DNA from: Azospirillum brasilense
Lineage (GTDB): Bacteria > Pseudomonadota > Alphaproteobacteria > Azospirillales > Azospirillaceae
DNA length: 64,000 nucleotides
Direction of reading: 5' to 3'
Assembly (NCBI RefSeq): GCF_008365405.1
Contig: NZ_QOKV01000002.1
Span: forward strand, 124,001 to 188,000
Shown here piece by piece: positions 55,304 through 64,000 of this stretch. The notes below the pieces were generated by a model. The model was not told the DNA's origin. It searched no databases and saw only the letters and a program-made list of their open reading frames with translations. The translations under genes and the position numbers were made by a program. The stretch's first letter is position 1, and every line of letters starts with the position of its first letter.

Positions 55304-56587
55304 ATGACCATGAAGACCGTCCTGCTGGCGTCCGCCGCCGTCGTCCTGCTCGGCACCGGGGCCGCCAACGCCCAGAAGATCCCGGTCGGCCACCTCGCCG
55401 ACCAGTCCGGCGCCACCTCGGACGTGGGCGTGCCCTTCGGCCAGGGCGTCGCCGACGCGCTCGCCTACATCAACAAGAACGGCGGCGTCGGCGGCACGAC
55501 GATGGACGTCGAGACGGTGGATTACGGCTATCAGGCGCCGCGCGCCATCAGCCAGTACAAGAAATGGTCGTCGGGCAGCGGCAAGGTCGCGGCCATCCAG
55601 GGCTGGGGCACCGCCGACACCGAGGCGCTGACCGGCTTCGTCGGCAAGGACGAAATCCCTTACTATTCCGGCTCCTACTCGGGCCACCTGACCGACCCGA
55701 CCGGCAAGGGCCCGCACGGCTCCAAGCCGGCCCCGTACAACTTCTTCTACGGCCCGTCCTACTCCGACGGCCTGCGCGCCATGCTGATGTGGGCGGCCGA
55801 CGACTGGAAGAAGAAGGGCGGCTCGGGCAAGCCCAAGTACGTCCACATGGGCGCCAACCACCCCTACCCGAACGCACCGAAGGAAGCGGGTGAGGCGCTC
55901 GCCAAGGAGCTTGGCTTCGACGTCCTGCCGGCGGTCCAGTTCGCCCTGACGCCGGGCGACTACACCGCCCAGTGCCTGACGCTGAAGGAGGCCGGCGCCA
56001 ACTACGCCTATCTCGGCAACACGGCAGGCTCGAACATCTCCGTGCTGAAGGCCTGCCAGACGGTCGGCGCGCAGGTGCAGTTCATGGGCAACGTCTGGGG
56101 CATGGACGAGAACGCCGCCAAGGCCGCCGGTTCCGCCGCCAACGGCGTGATCTTCCCGGTGCGCACCGCGGCGATCTGGGGCGGCGATGCGCCGGGCATG
56201 AAGATCGTCAAGGAGATCTCCAAGGTCTCCGACGCCGCCGGCACCGCCTACCGTCCCGTGCACTACGTGTCGGGCATCTGCTCCGCCTTTTACATGAAGG
56301 AAGCGATGGACTGGGCGAAGCAGAACGGCGGCGTGACCGGCCCGAACATCCGCAAGGGCATGTACCAGAAGAAGGATTGGGTGCCGGCGGGCCTCGAGGG
56401 CGTCTGCGTGCCGTCGACCTGGACCGAGACCGACCACCGCGGCATGGACAAGGTCAACCTGTACCGCGCCAACGTGACCGGCGACACCGGCGGTTCGGTG
56501 GACGAGCTGGTGAAGGCCGGCACGATCAAGCTGGAGAAGATCGCCACCGTCGACGTCCCGCGCAAGCCGGAGTGGCTGGGCTGGTAA
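55304..56587 (+). CDS. Branched-chain-type ABC transporter substrate-binding protein
   Basis: 427 residues with a Sec signal peptide (about 1-23, cleaved after AANA) and a type I periplasmic binding fold (GHLADQSGATSDVGVPFGQG, YSGSYSGHLTDP, GNTAGSNISVLKAC). It is longer than LivJ/LivK and of the kind found with CoA-ligase-containing clusters. Ligand unknown; with two ligases in the operon an organic acid is likelier than an amino acid (inference). Confidence 0.9.
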   Translation: MTMKTVLLASAAVVLLGTGAANAQKIPVGHLADQSGATSDVGVPFGQGVADALAYINKNGGVGGTTMDVETVDYGYQAPRAISQYKKWSSGSGKVAAIQGWGTADTEALTGFVGKDEIPYYSGSYSGHLTDPTGKGPHGSKPAPYNFFYGPSYSDGLRAMLMWAADDWKKKGGSGKPKYVHMGANHPYPNAPKEAGEALAKELGFDVLPAVQFALTPGDYTAQCLTLKEAGANYAYLGNTAGSNISVLKACQTVGAQVQFMGNVWGMDENAAKAAGSAANGVIFPVRTAAIWGGDAPGMKIVKEISKVSDAAGTAYRPVHYVSGICSAFYMKEAMDWAKQNGGVTGPNIRKGMYQKKDWVPAGLEGVCVPSTWTETDHRGMDKVNLYRANVTGDTGGSVDELVKAGTIKLEKIATVDVPRKPEWLGW

Positions 56588-56663
56588 GCCGGACCGCCCC
56601 CGCCGTCGCCGTGAAAGGGCGGCGGGGGCACCCGTCCCGTCTCACTGCATCAGGTGCCGCATC

Positions 56664-57524
56664 ATGAACGCCGCCACCGCGACCGCCGCGGTCAATCCCG
56701 CCAGCGCTCCGGCGCCGGTTCCCGGCACGGCCAAGGCGCCGCTGCTGTCCGTCAACAACATCGAGGTCGTCTACAACGACGTCATCCTGGTGCTCCGCGG
56801 TCTCAGCCTGGAAGTGCCGGAAGGGGAGATCGTCGCCCTGCTGGGCGCCAACGGCGCCGGCAAATCGACGACGCTGAAGGCCATCTCCGGGCTGCTGAAG
56901 ACCGAGGACGGCGAGGTCACGCGCGGCGACATTTCCTTCGCGGGCGAGCGCATCAACGGCATCGACCCCGACAAGATCGTCCGGCGCGGCATCTTCCAGG
57001 TGATGGAGGGCCGCCGCATCATCGGTGACATGACCTGCCAGGAGAATCTGCGCCTCGGCGCCTTCACCCGCCGCGACGGCGGCGTGAAGGACGACATCGA
57101 GATGGTCTATCACTACTTTCCCCGCCTGAAGGAGCGCACCGGCCTCGCCGGCTACCTGTCCGGCGGCGAGCAGCAGATGCTGGCCATCGGGCGCGCGATG
57201 ATGGCGCGGCCGAAGCTGATCCTGATGGACGAGCCGTCGATGGGCCTGTCGCCGCTGATGGTGAAGGAGGTCTTCAGCATCATCCGGCAGATCAACAAGG
57301 ACCTGGGCGTCACCATCCTGCTGGTGGAGCAGAACGCCCGCATGGCGCTCCAGGCCGCGACGCGCGGCTACATCATGGAGAACGGCAAGGTCGTTCTGGA
57401 CGGCACCGCCGAAGAGCTGCGCAACAACGAGGACGTGAAAGAATTCTACCTCGGCGGCGGCAACGAAGAGCGCAAGAGCTTCAAGAATCTGAAGAGCTTC
57501 AAGCGCCGGAAGCGCTGGATTTGA
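56664..57524 (+). CDS. livF: Branched-chain-type ABC transporter ATP-binding protein (LivF)
   Basis: 286 residues with Walker A GANGAGKSTT, signature YLSGGEQQMLAIGRAMM and Walker B LILMDEPSMGLSP, followed by a basic tail (NLKSFKRRKRW). It is the second ATPase of the importer and follows the binding protein by 76 bp. A type 2 palindrome begins 7 bp after its stop. Confidence 0.93.
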   Translation: MNAATATAAVNPASAPAPVPGTAKAPLLSVNNIEVVYNDVILVLRGLSLEVPEGEIVALLGANGAGKSTTLKAISGLLKTEDGEVTRGDISFAGERINGIDPDKIVRRGIFQVMEGRRIIGDMTCQENLRLGAFTRRDGGVKDDIEMVYHYFPRLKERTGLAGYLSGGEQQMLAIGRAMMARPKLILMDEPSMGLSPLMVKEVFSIIRQINKDLGVTILLVEQNARMALQAATRGYIMENGKVVLDGTAEELRNNEDVKEFYLGGGNEERKSFKNLKSFKRRKRWI

Positions 57525-57531
57525 ATTTTTA

Positions 57532-57665
57532 CCCTCTCCCGTCCCGGGAGAGGGAAGGGGCCCACGAAGTGGGAAGGGTGAGGGTCTTGCAGGAAGAAAG
57601 GTGCCGACCATTGGCGGCACCCTCACCCGGCCCTTCGGGCCACCCTCTCCCGGGGCGGGAGAGGG
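57532..57665. repeat. Intergenic palindrome, type 2 (copy 2)
   Basis: Outer 18-bp arms (57532-57549 and 57648-57665, one mismatch) and nested GGGTGAGGGT and ACCCTCACCC arms (57576-57585 and 57619-57628) repeat the design at 53109-53251. It lies inside the operon between livF and the PaaK-like gene and may act as an attenuator or mRNA-stabilising hairpin. Confidence 0.9.
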
Positions 57666-57695
57666 GAGAAGAAGAAAAACAGCCGGGAGGCATCG

Positions 57696-58925
57696 GTGTC
57701 CGACACTTACGATCAACTCGAAACCCGCTCCCCCGACCGCCGCGAGGCGGAACTGTTCGCGGCGCTGCCGGCGCAGATCGCCCACGCCAAGGCGAACGCA
57801 CCCTACTTCACCCGCCTGCTGGCCGATGTGGACCCCGCCGCCGTCGGTGACCGCGCGTCGCTCGCCGCACTTCCGGTGACCCGCAAGTCGGACCTGATCG
57901 CGTTGCAGAGGGAGGCGCCGCCCTTCGGCGGGATGACCACCGTCGCCATCGGTCGGCTGGCCCGTGTCTTCGCCTCGCCCGGCCCGATCCACGATCCGGA
58001 GGCCCACGGCACGGACCCCTGGCGCACCGCGCGGGCGCTCCACGCCTCGGGCATCCGCAGCGGCGACCTTGTGCAGAACTGCTTCGCCTACCACCTGACC
58101 CCCGCCGGCTCGATGTTCGAGACGGGGGCGCACGCGCTGGGTTGCGCGGTCATTCCCGCCGGCGTCGGCAACACCGAGATGCAGGCCCAAGTGGCCGCCC
58201 ACCTGAAGCCGCGGGCCTACATCGGCACGCCCGACTTCCTGAAGATCATCCTGGAGAAGGGCGACGAGCTGGGGCTGGACCTGTCGTCCATCGCGGTCGG
58301 GCACGTCACGGGCGGCCCCTTCCTGCCGGACGCCCGCGCCTATTACGAGGGGCGCGGCATCGCCGTCTATCAAAGCTACGGCACCGCCGACCTCGGCATC
58401 GTCGCCTTCGAGACGCCGACCCGCGCCGGGCTGGTGGTGGACGAGGGGGTGATCGTGGAGATCGTCCGCCCCGGCACCGGCGATCCCGTGCCGGTGGGCG
58501 AGGTGGGGGAGGTCGTCGTTACCACCTTCAACCAAGCCTATCCGCTGGTCCGCTTCGCCACCGGCGACCTGTCCGCCGTGCTGCCCGGCGAAAGCCCCTG
58601 CGGGCGCACCAACATGCGGCTGAAGGGCTGGATGGGCCGCGCCGACCAGACGACCAAGGTCAAGGGCATGTTCGTCCACCCGCAGCAGATCGCCGAGGTG
58701 CTGCGCCGCCACCCGCAGATCGGCAAGGCCCGCCTCGTCGTCGGGCGGGAGGACGCCAACGACACCATGACCCTGCGCTGCGAGTCGCCCGAGTCCGGCG
58801 AGGCTTTGGCCGCTTCGGTGCGTGAAACTCTGGCCGCCGTCACCAAATTGAAGGGTGTCGTGGAGTTCGCGGCCCCCGGCAGCCTGCCCAACGACGGCAA
58901 GGTCATCGAAGACGCCCGCGCCTGA
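57696..58925 (+). CDS. PaaK-like (phenylacetate-CoA ligase family) protein with atypical P-loop
   Basis: 409 residues of the PaaK branch of the ANL family. Where PaaK has SSGTTGKP, this protein reads FASPGPIHDPEAHGTD near residue 90, so the phosphate-binding loop is atypical. The adenylate motifs (YQSYGTADLG, FATGDLSAVL) and the C-terminal lysine (LPNDGKVIED) are kept. It starts with GTG behind GGGAGG. It may be an active ligase with an unusual loop, or a binding protein for an acyl compound. It follows livF and belongs to the same transcription unit. Confidence 0.82.
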   Translation: MSDTYDQLETRSPDRREAELFAALPAQIAHAKANAPYFTRLLADVDPAAVGDRASLAALPVTRKSDLIALQREAPPFGGMTTVAIGRLARVFASPGPIHDPEAHGTDPWRTARALHASGIRSGDLVQNCFAYHLTPAGSMFETGAHALGCAVIPAGVGNTEMQAQVAAHLKPRAYIGTPDFLKIILEKGDELGLDLSSIAVGHVTGGPFLPDARAYYEGRGIAVYQSYGTADLGIVAFETPTRAGLVVDEGVIVEIVRPGTGDPVPVGEVGEVVVTTFNQAYPLVRFATGDLSAVLPGESPCGRTNMRLKGWMGRADQTTKVKGMFVHPQQIAEVLRRHPQIGKARLVVGREDANDTMTLRCESPESGEALAASVRETLAAVTKLKGVVEFAAPGSLPNDGKVIEDARA

Positions 58926-58985
58926 GACCCGCTGATACCCGAAAACAACGATAACCGACCCGATACACACGAGGACCTTTTCGAC

Positions 58986-60479
58986 ATGAGCGTCAGCACC
59001 GACCTCCAGCTCGACCCCTTCGCGCTCGCCAGGGAGCTGTCGGGCAAGCATTTCTTCGGCGGCGAGTTCCGCCCGGCCTCCTCCGGCAAGGGCTTCCCCG
59101 TCGTCAACCCGGCGACCGGCGAGACGGTGGCCGAGGCCGCCTTCGGCGAGGCGGCGGATGTCGACGCCGCGGTGGCCGCCGCGGTGGCCGCGCAGAAGGA
59201 ATGGGCCAAGCGCCCGGTGCGGGAGCGCGGCAAGCTGGTCGCCGAATGCGGGCGCGTGCTCGACGCCCACAAGGAGGAAATCGCCAAGCTGATCGCGCTG
59301 GAGACCGGCAAGGCGCTGCGCACCGAATCGCGCGTCGAGGCCGGCGTCCTGTCCGACGCCTTCGTCTTCTTCGGCGGTCTGGCGCCGGAACTGAAGGGCG
59401 AAACCATCCCCTTCAACCCGAACATGCTGACCATGACGGTGCGCGAGCCGGTGGGCGTGGTCGGCGCGATCATCCCGTGGAACGTGCCGCTGCTGCTGAT
59501 GGCGCTGAAGATCGCCCCGGCGATGGTGGCGGGCAACGCCGTGGTGGTGAAGTCGGCGGAGGAGGCGCCGCTCGCCGTGCTGCGCGTCGTGCAGCTCATC
59601 AACACGGTGATCCCGGCGGGCGTGGTGAACATCCTCTCGGGCTACGGTCCGGAATGCGGCGCCCCGCTGGTGGCGCACAAGGACGTGAAGAAGGTGACCT
59701 TCACCGGCTCGGTCGAGACTGGCAAAATCGTCTACAAGACCGCCGCCGAGAAGCTGATCCCAGTGACTCTGGAGCTGGGCGGCAAGAGCCCGATGATCGT
59801 CTGCGGCGACGCCGACCTGGATCAGGCCATCGCGGGCGCCATCGCCGGCATGCGCTTCACCCGCCAGGGCCAGAGCTGCACCGCGTCGTCGCGCATCTTC
59901 GTCCATGACAGCATCCACGACGCCTTCGTGGAGACGCTGAAGGAGAAGGTGAACGCCATGAAGATGGGCGACCCGCTCGACGAGTCGACCGACATCGGCA
60001 CCATCGTCTCGCCGCAGCAGCTCGACCGGGTGCAGAGCTACATCGCCATCGGTAAGGAGGGCGGGGCGACTCCGCATGTCTGCTCGGCCATGCCGTCCGA
60101 CCCGAAGCTGACCAAGGGGCTGTACGTGCAGCCGCACATCTTCACCGGCGTGAAGAACAGCGACCGCATCGCACAGGAGGAGATCTTCGGCCCGGTCTGC
60201 TGCGTCATCCGCTGGACCGACTATGAAGAGGTCATCGCCCAGGCCAACGACACCGAATACGGCCTTGCCGCCACCATCTGGACCCGCGACCTGAAGGTGG
60301 CAATGGACGCGGTGCACCGGCTGGAGGCTGGGTTCGTGCAGGTGAACCAGAATCTGGTCGTGCAGCCGAACCTGTCCTATGGCGGCGTGAAGTCGTCCGG
60401 CCTCGGCAAGGAAGCCTCGCTGGAAGCGATGCTGGAGCACTTCACCCACAAGAAGACGATCATCATCAACATGAAGTGA
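58986..60479 (+). CDS. NAD(P)-dependent aldehyde dehydrogenase
   Basis: 497 residues of the ALDH superfamily with [21 protein letters not shown], the catalytic Glu in [13 protein letters not shown] and the nucleophile Cys in [11 protein letters not shown] near residue 300. It oxidises an aldehyde to a carboxylic acid. The sequence type does not tell the substrate. It follows the PaaK-like gene by 60 bp, so an acid formed here could be the ligase substrate. It is not of the CoA-acylating MmsA type. Confidence 0.9.
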   Translation: MSVSTDLQLDPFALARELSGKHFFGGEFRPASSGKGFPVVNPATGETVAEAAFGEAADVDAAVAAAVAAQKEWAKRPVRERGKLVAECGRVLDAHKEEIAKLIALETGKALRTESRVEAGVLSDAFVFFGGLAPELKGETIPFNPNMLTMTVREPVGVVGAIIPWNVPLLLMALKIAPAMVAGNAVVVKSAEEAPLAVLRVVQLINTVIPAGVVNILSGYGPECGAPLVAHKDVKKVTFTGSVETGKIVYKTAAEKLIPVTLELGGKSPMIVCGDADLDQAIAGAIAGMRFTRQGQSCTASSRIFVHDSIHDAFVETLKEKVNAMKMGDPLDESTDIGTIVSPQQLDRVQSYIAIGKEGGATPHVCSAMPSDPKLTKGLYVQPHIFTGVKNSDRIAQEEIFGPVCCVIRWTDYEEVIAQANDTEYGLAATIWTRDLKVAMDAVHRLEAGFVQVNQNLVVQPNLSYGGVKSSGLGKEASLEAMLEHFTHKKTIIINMK

Positions 60480-60541
60480 GCGGATCCTCTTGGCCCTCCT
60501 CCAGAAGGGGGACGGGCCAAGAGGCCTTGCCACGCCCATTT

Positions 60542-60579
60542 CCATACGCTACCGTACGGCCCCATACGTCGCCGTATGG
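60542..60579. promoter_or_regulatory. Two tandem TetR-type operators before the isovaleryl-CoA dehydrogenase-like gene
   Basis: CCATACG-CTAC-CGTACGG (60542-60559) and CCATACG-TCGC-CGTATGG (60562-60579) are 18-bp inverted repeats whose starts are 20 bp apart. They lie about 40-80 bp before the start codon and match the site before the TetR gene at 43587. Confidence 0.7.
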
Positions 60580-60619
60580 CGGGAACGAAGAACAGACCTC
60601 CGGGGGGAGCGCCAAAACC

Positions 60620-61792
60620 ATGCTGTCGAACCAGTATCCGACCCTGAACTTCGACCTCGGCGAATCCGCGGACATGCTGCGCGACACTGTGCGCAGCTTC
60701 GCCGCCGATGAAATCGCACCCCGCGCCGCCGAGATCGACCGGACCAACGAGTTCCCGAACGAGCTGTGGCGGAAGTTCGGCGACCTCGGCGTGCTCGGCA
60801 TCACGGCGGAGGAGGAATACGGCGGCGCCGGCATGGGCTATCTGGAGCATGTCGTGGCGATGGAGGAGATCTCCCGTGCCTCGGCCTCGGTCGGCCTCAG
60901 CTACGGCGCGCACTCCAACCTCTGCGTCAACCAGATCCGCAAGAACGGCACGGCGGAGCAGAAGACCCGCTACCTGCCCAAGCTGATTTCCGGCGAGCAC
61001 ATCGGCGCGCTCGCCATGTCGGAGCCGAACGCCGGGTCCGACGTGGTGTCGATGAAGCTGCGCGCTGAGAAGAAGGGAGACCGCTACGTGCTGAACGGCA
61101 CGAAGATGTGGATCACCAACGGGCCGGACGCCGACACCCTGGTGGTCTACGCGAAGACCGACGTCAACGCCGGCCCGCGCGGCATCACCGCCTTCTTGAT
61201 CGAGAAGTCCTTCAAGGGATTCTCCGTCGCGCAGAAGCTCGACAAGCTGGGCATGCGCGGGTCCAACACCGGCGAACTGGTGTTCGAGGACTGCGAGGTG
61301 CCGGAGGAGAACATCCTGGGCGGCGTCGGGCGCGGCGTGAACGTGTTGATGTCCGGCCTCGACTACGAGCGCGCGGTGCTGGCCGGCGGGCCGCTCGGCA
61401 TCATGCAGGCCTGCATGGACGTGGTGGTTCCCTACCTGCACGACCGCAAGCAGTTCGGCCAGCCGATCGGCGAGTTCCAGCTCATGCAGGGCAAGCTGGC
61501 CGACATGTACACGATCATGAACGCCGCCAAGGCCTACGTGTACGCCGTCGCCAAAGCCTGCGACCGCGGCGAGACGGCCCGCAAGGACGCCGCCGGGGCG
61601 ATCCTCTTCGCCGCCGAAAAGGCCACCTGGATGGCGCTGGAGGCCATTCAGACTCTGGGCGGCAATGGCTACATCAACGAATACCCGACGGGCCGCCTGC
61701 TGCGCGACGCCAAGCTCTACGAAATCGGCGCCGGCACCAGCGAGATCCGCCGCATGCTGATCGGGCGTGAGCTGTTCAAGGAAACGGCCTGA
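60620..61792 (+). CDS. Acyl-CoA dehydrogenase, probable isovaleryl-CoA dehydrogenase
   Basis: 390 residues with ACAD motifs [15 protein letters not shown] near 130 and [16 protein letters not shown] near 270. The catalytic Glu of isovaleryl-CoA dehydrogenases lies in the [10 protein letters not shown] helix near 255 rather than in the C-terminal [10 protein letters not shown] loop, which supports that call. It would oxidise isovaleryl-CoA in leucine breakdown. The carboxylase, hydratase and lyase genes of a full leucine pathway are not in the window. Tandem operators upstream suggest its own TetR-controlled promoter. Confidence 0.87.
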   Translation: MLSNQYPTLNFDLGESADMLRDTVRSFAADEIAPRAAEIDRTNEFPNELWRKFGDLGVLGITAEEEYGGAGMGYLEHVVAMEEISRASASVGLSYGAHSNLCVNQIRKNGTAEQKTRYLPKLISGEHIGALAMSEPNAGSDVVSMKLRAEKKGDRYVLNGTKMWITNGPDADTLVVYAKTDVNAGPRGITAFLIEKSFKGFSVAQKLDKLGMRGSNTGELVFEDCEVPEENILGGVGRGVNVLMSGLDYERAVLAGGPLGIMQACMDVVVPYLHDRKQFGQPIGEFQLMQGKLADMYTIMNAAKAYVYAVAKACDRGETARKDAAGAILFAAEKATWMALEAIQTLGGNGYINEYPTGRLLRDAKLYEIGAGTSEIRRMLIGRELFKETA

Positions 61793-61822
61793 GGGAAACG
61801 GCATAAAGCCGGAGGGAAGGGA

Positions 61823-63010
61823 ATGACCATGACCGATACCGTTGTGATCGCGGGCGCCGCCCGTACCCCGATGGGTGGCTTTCAAGGCGACTTGCAGGGG
61901 CTGACCGCGCCGCAGCTCGGCTCCGCCGCCATCAAGGCCGCTCTGGAGCGCGCCGGGGTGAAGCCGGAGGCGGTGGACGAGGTCTTCATGGGCAACGTTC
62001 TGCCCGCCGGTCTGGGGCAGGCACCGGCCCGTCAGGCGTCGCTCGGCGCCGGCATCCCGGAGGCTGCGGGCTGCACGACCATCTCCAAGGTCTGCGGGTC
62101 GGGTATGAAGGCGGTGATGCTCGCCACCGACCTCATCAAGGCCGGTTCGGCGGAGATCATGGTGGCCGGCGGCATGGAGAGCATGTCCAACGCCCCCTAC
62201 CTGCTGGACCGCGCGCGTGGCGGCTACCGCATGGGCCACGGCCGCGTGCTCGACCACATGTTCCTCGATGGGCTGGAGGACGCCTATGACCGCGGGCGCC
62301 TGATGGGCACCTTCGCGGAGGAATGCGCCACCCACTACCAGTTCACCCGCGAGGCGCAGGACAACTACGCCATCGAGAGCCTGAACCGTGCCCGCCGCGC
62401 CACCGAGGACGGCAGCTTCGTCAAGGAGATCACCGCGGTCACCGTCAAGGGCCGCAAGGGCGACACGGTGGTGGAGAAGGACGAGCAGCCGCTGAAGGCG
62501 GACCCGGCCAAGATCCCGACGCTGAAGCCGGCCTTCGCCAAGGATGGCACGGTGACGGCGGCCAACGCCTCCTCCATTTCGGATGGCGCGGCGGCGCTGG
62601 TGCTGACCACGCGGTCGAACGCCGAAAAGCTCGGCCTGCCGATCCTGGCGGAGATCAAGGCCCACGCCAACCACGCCCAGGCCCCGGCCTGGTTCACCAC
62701 GGCACCCGTGGGCGCGATCAACAAGGTGCTGGAGCGCGCCGGCTGGTCGGCCAAGGACGTGGACCTCTACGAGCTGAACGAGGCCTTCGCGGTGGTCGCC
62801 ATGGCGGCGATGCGCGAACTCGACATCCCGCACGACAGGATCAACGTGCATGGCGGCGCCTGCGCGCTCGGCCATCCGATCGGCGCGTCGGGGGCGCGCA
62901 TCCTCGTCACGCTGCTGGCGGCGCTGGAGAAGAACGGGCTGAAGCGCGGCGTCGCCTCGCTGTGCATCGGCGGCGGCGAGGCCACGGCGGTGGCGGTGGA
63001 GTTGGTGTAA
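61823..63010 (+). CDS. Acetyl-CoA C-acyltransferase (thiolase)
   Basis: A 395-residue degradative or biosynthetic-type thiolase with the acyl-enzyme Cys in TISKVCGSGMKAV near 90, the ELNEAFAVVAMA motif and the C-terminal GGACALGHPIGASGAR and SLCIGGGEA catalytic motifs. It uses acetoacetyl-CoA or a 3-ketoacyl-CoA. It starts 30 bp after the acyl-CoA dehydrogenase; ATG 61829 is an alternative. Confidence 0.93.
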   Translation: MTMTDTVVIAGAARTPMGGFQGDLQGLTAPQLGSAAIKAALERAGVKPEAVDEVFMGNVLPAGLGQAPARQASLGAGIPEAAGCTTISKVCGSGMKAVMLATDLIKAGSAEIMVAGGMESMSNAPYLLDRARGGYRMGHGRVLDHMFLDGLEDAYDRGRLMGTFAEECATHYQFTREAQDNYAIESLNRARRATEDGSFVKEITAVTVKGRKGDTVVEKDEQPLKADPAKIPTLKPAFAKDGTVTAANASSISDGAAALVLTTRSNAEKLGLPILAEIKAHANHAQAPAWFTTAPVGAINKVLERAGWSAKDVDLYELNEAFAVVAMAAMRELDIPHDRINVHGGACALGHPIGASGARILVTLLAALEKNGLKRGVASLCIGGGEATAVAVELV

Positions 63011-63020
63011 GGGCAACCTG

Positions 63021-63105
63021 GCCCCCTCCCTAACCCTCCCCCGCTGCGCGGGAGAGGGAATCAAGCTCCCTCCACCGCGCAGCGGGGGAGGGTCGGGGAG
63101 GGGGC
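63021..63105. repeat. Intergenic palindrome, type 1 (copy 2)
   Basis: 31-bp inverted arms (63021-63051 and 63075-63105, two mismatches) around a short centre, similar in composition to the element at 48299-48386. It lies between thiolase and the next gene on the same strand, so it is within an operon rather than between converging genes. Confidence 0.9.
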
Positions 63106-63129
63106 AGAAAGCGTGCGGGAGGGACAGCA

Positions 63130-64000
63130 ATGCGGCTGACGGAAGAGCAGCGGATGGTGCGCGACATGGCGCGGGACTTCGCGGCGGAGCGGCTGGCGCC
63201 CACCGCCGCCGAGCGCGACCGCACCGGCGCCTTCCCCAAGGAGGAGCTGGCCGAGATGGGCAAGCTCGGCCTGATGGGCATGCTGGTGCCGGAGGAGTTC
63301 GACGGCGCCGGCACCGACCACATCGCCTACGCGCTCGCCATCGAGGAGATCGCGGCGGGCGACGGCGCCATTTCCACCATCATGAGCGTGCACAACTCCG
63401 TCGGCTGCATGCCGATCCTGAAGTTCGGCAGCGCCGAGCAGAAGGACCGCTTCCTGAAGCCTATGGCCCGCGGCGAGCAACTCGGCTGCTTCTGCCTGAC
63501 GGAGCCCCAGGCGGGGTCCGACGCCGCCGCCATCAAGACCCGTGCCCGCCGCGACGGCAACCATTGGGTCCTCAATGGCACCAAGCAGTTCATCACCTCC
63601 GGCAAGAACGCCGATGTTGCCATCGTCTTCGCGGTCAGCGACCCCGAGGCCGGCAAGAAGGGCATCACCGCCTTCATCGTGCCGACCGACACCCCCGGCT
63701 TCCAGGTCGCGCGGGTCGAGGAGAAGCTCGGCCAGAGCTGTTCCGACACCTGCCAGATCGTCCTTGAGGATTGCCGCATCCCCGCCGACCTGATGCTGGG
63801 CGCGGAGGGCGGCGGCTACCGGGTGGCGCTCGCCAACCTGGAGGGCGGGCGCATCGGCATCGCCTCGCAGTCGGTGGGCATGGCCCGCTCCGCGCTCGAC
63901 CACGCCACCCGCTACGCCCAGGAGCGGCAGAGCATGGGCGTGCCCATCGTCCAGCATCAGGCGGTGGCCTTCCGGCTGGCCGACATGGCGACGAAGGTGG
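63130..64000 (+). CDS. Acyl-CoA dehydrogenase (partial, runs off the window)
   Basis: The first 290 residues of an acyl-CoA dehydrogenase starting MRLTEEQRMVRDMARDF behind GGGAGGG. ACAD signature CFCLTEPQAGSDAAAI lies near 125. It resembles short-chain or 2-methyl-branched acyl-CoA dehydrogenases. The gene is open to the right edge, so the C-terminal catalytic part is not visible. It continues the branched acyl-CoA gene set. Confidence 0.88.
   Translation, partial: MRLTEEQRMVRDMARDFAAERLAPTAAERDRTGAFPKEELAEMGKLGLMGMLVPEEFDGAGTDHIAYALAIEEIAAGDGAISTIMSVHNSVGCMPILKFGSAEQKDRFLKPMARGEQLGCFCLTEPQAGSDAAAIKTRARRDGNHWVLNGTKQFITSGKNADVAIVFAVSDPEAGKKGITAFIVPTDTPGFQVARVEEKLGQSCSDTCQIVLEDCRIPADLMLGAEGGGYRVALANLEGGRIGIASQSVGMARSALDHATRYAQERQSMGVPIVQHQAVAFRLADMATKV

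Noticed and set aside
56526..60545. 1339-residue minus-strand frame opposite livF, the PaaK-like gene and the aldehyde dehydrogenase
   Set aside because: Antisense shadow of three conserved genes and a palindromic repeat; no domain resemblance.

Overview
The window reads as a chromosome or chromid segment of a high-GC alphaproteobacterium. Gene order, codon use and protein families fit an Azospirillum-like member of the Rhodospirillales. This is an inference from family resemblance; there is no rRNA or other phylogenetic marker in the window. I saw no phage, IS element, CRISPR array, tRNA or rRNA.

Layout. 1-2.7 kb: clpB (minus strand). 3.0-10.4 kb: a sugar-acid operon with an IclR regulator, KDGal kinase, KDPGal aldolase, a tripartite tricarboxylate-type transporter (TctC-TctB-TctA order), an SMP-30 lactonase and a short-chain dehydrogenase. 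This looks like a De Ley-Doudoroff-type galactose/galactonate route without its dehydratase. 10.5-24 kb: signalling, with a two-gene unit of small uncharacterised proteins, a REC-kinase fusion, and a minus-strand operon of two periplasmic solute-binding proteins, a hybrid kinase and a response regulator. Then come a MarR regulator with a perfect 18-bp palindrome, a DUF1398 protein, a chemoreceptor behind an FNR-type box, and a DUF2325 protein behind a Fur-like box. 24.3-29 kb: a 1359-residue protein made of two TPR-glycosyltransferase units. 29.3-33 kb: glutamate-type dehydrogenase and a MASE1 kinase/FixJ-type pair. 33-35.3 kb: exbB-exbD-tonB behind a second Fur-like box. 35-43 kb: small hypotheticals, a serralysin-type RTX protease, RlpA and a LytS/LytTR pair.

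43-64 kb is mostly acyl-CoA metabolism. It holds a TetR regulator, a malonyl-CoA ligase with a GntR regulator, a valine-catabolism pair (isobutyryl-CoA dehydrogenase and 3-hydroxyisobutyrate dehydrogenase) and a long plus-strand run. That run contains a branched-chain-type ABC transporter (livG, H, M, binding protein, livF) interleaved with an acyl-CoA synthetase and a PaaK-like ligase, then an aldehyde dehydrogenase, two acyl-CoA dehydrogenases and a thiolase.

The most unusual object is the gene divergent from livG. It joins an IclR-type DNA-binding domain to an acyl-CoA-synthetase (ANL) domain that has lost its P-loop glycines/threonines and its whole C-terminal catalytic subdomain. It looks like a pseudo-enzyme used as a ligand sensor. 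Two 17-bp dyads, 116 bp apart centre to centre (about 11 helical turns), flank the divergent region, one over its own start and one just downstream of the livG promoter. A second regulatory link is a CCATACG-N4-CGTATGG-type inverted repeat found once before the TetR gene at 43.6 kb and twice, 20 bp apart, before the isovaleryl-CoA-dehydrogenase-like gene at 60.6 kb. Four large intergenic palindromes of two types sit only in the 48-63 kb part.
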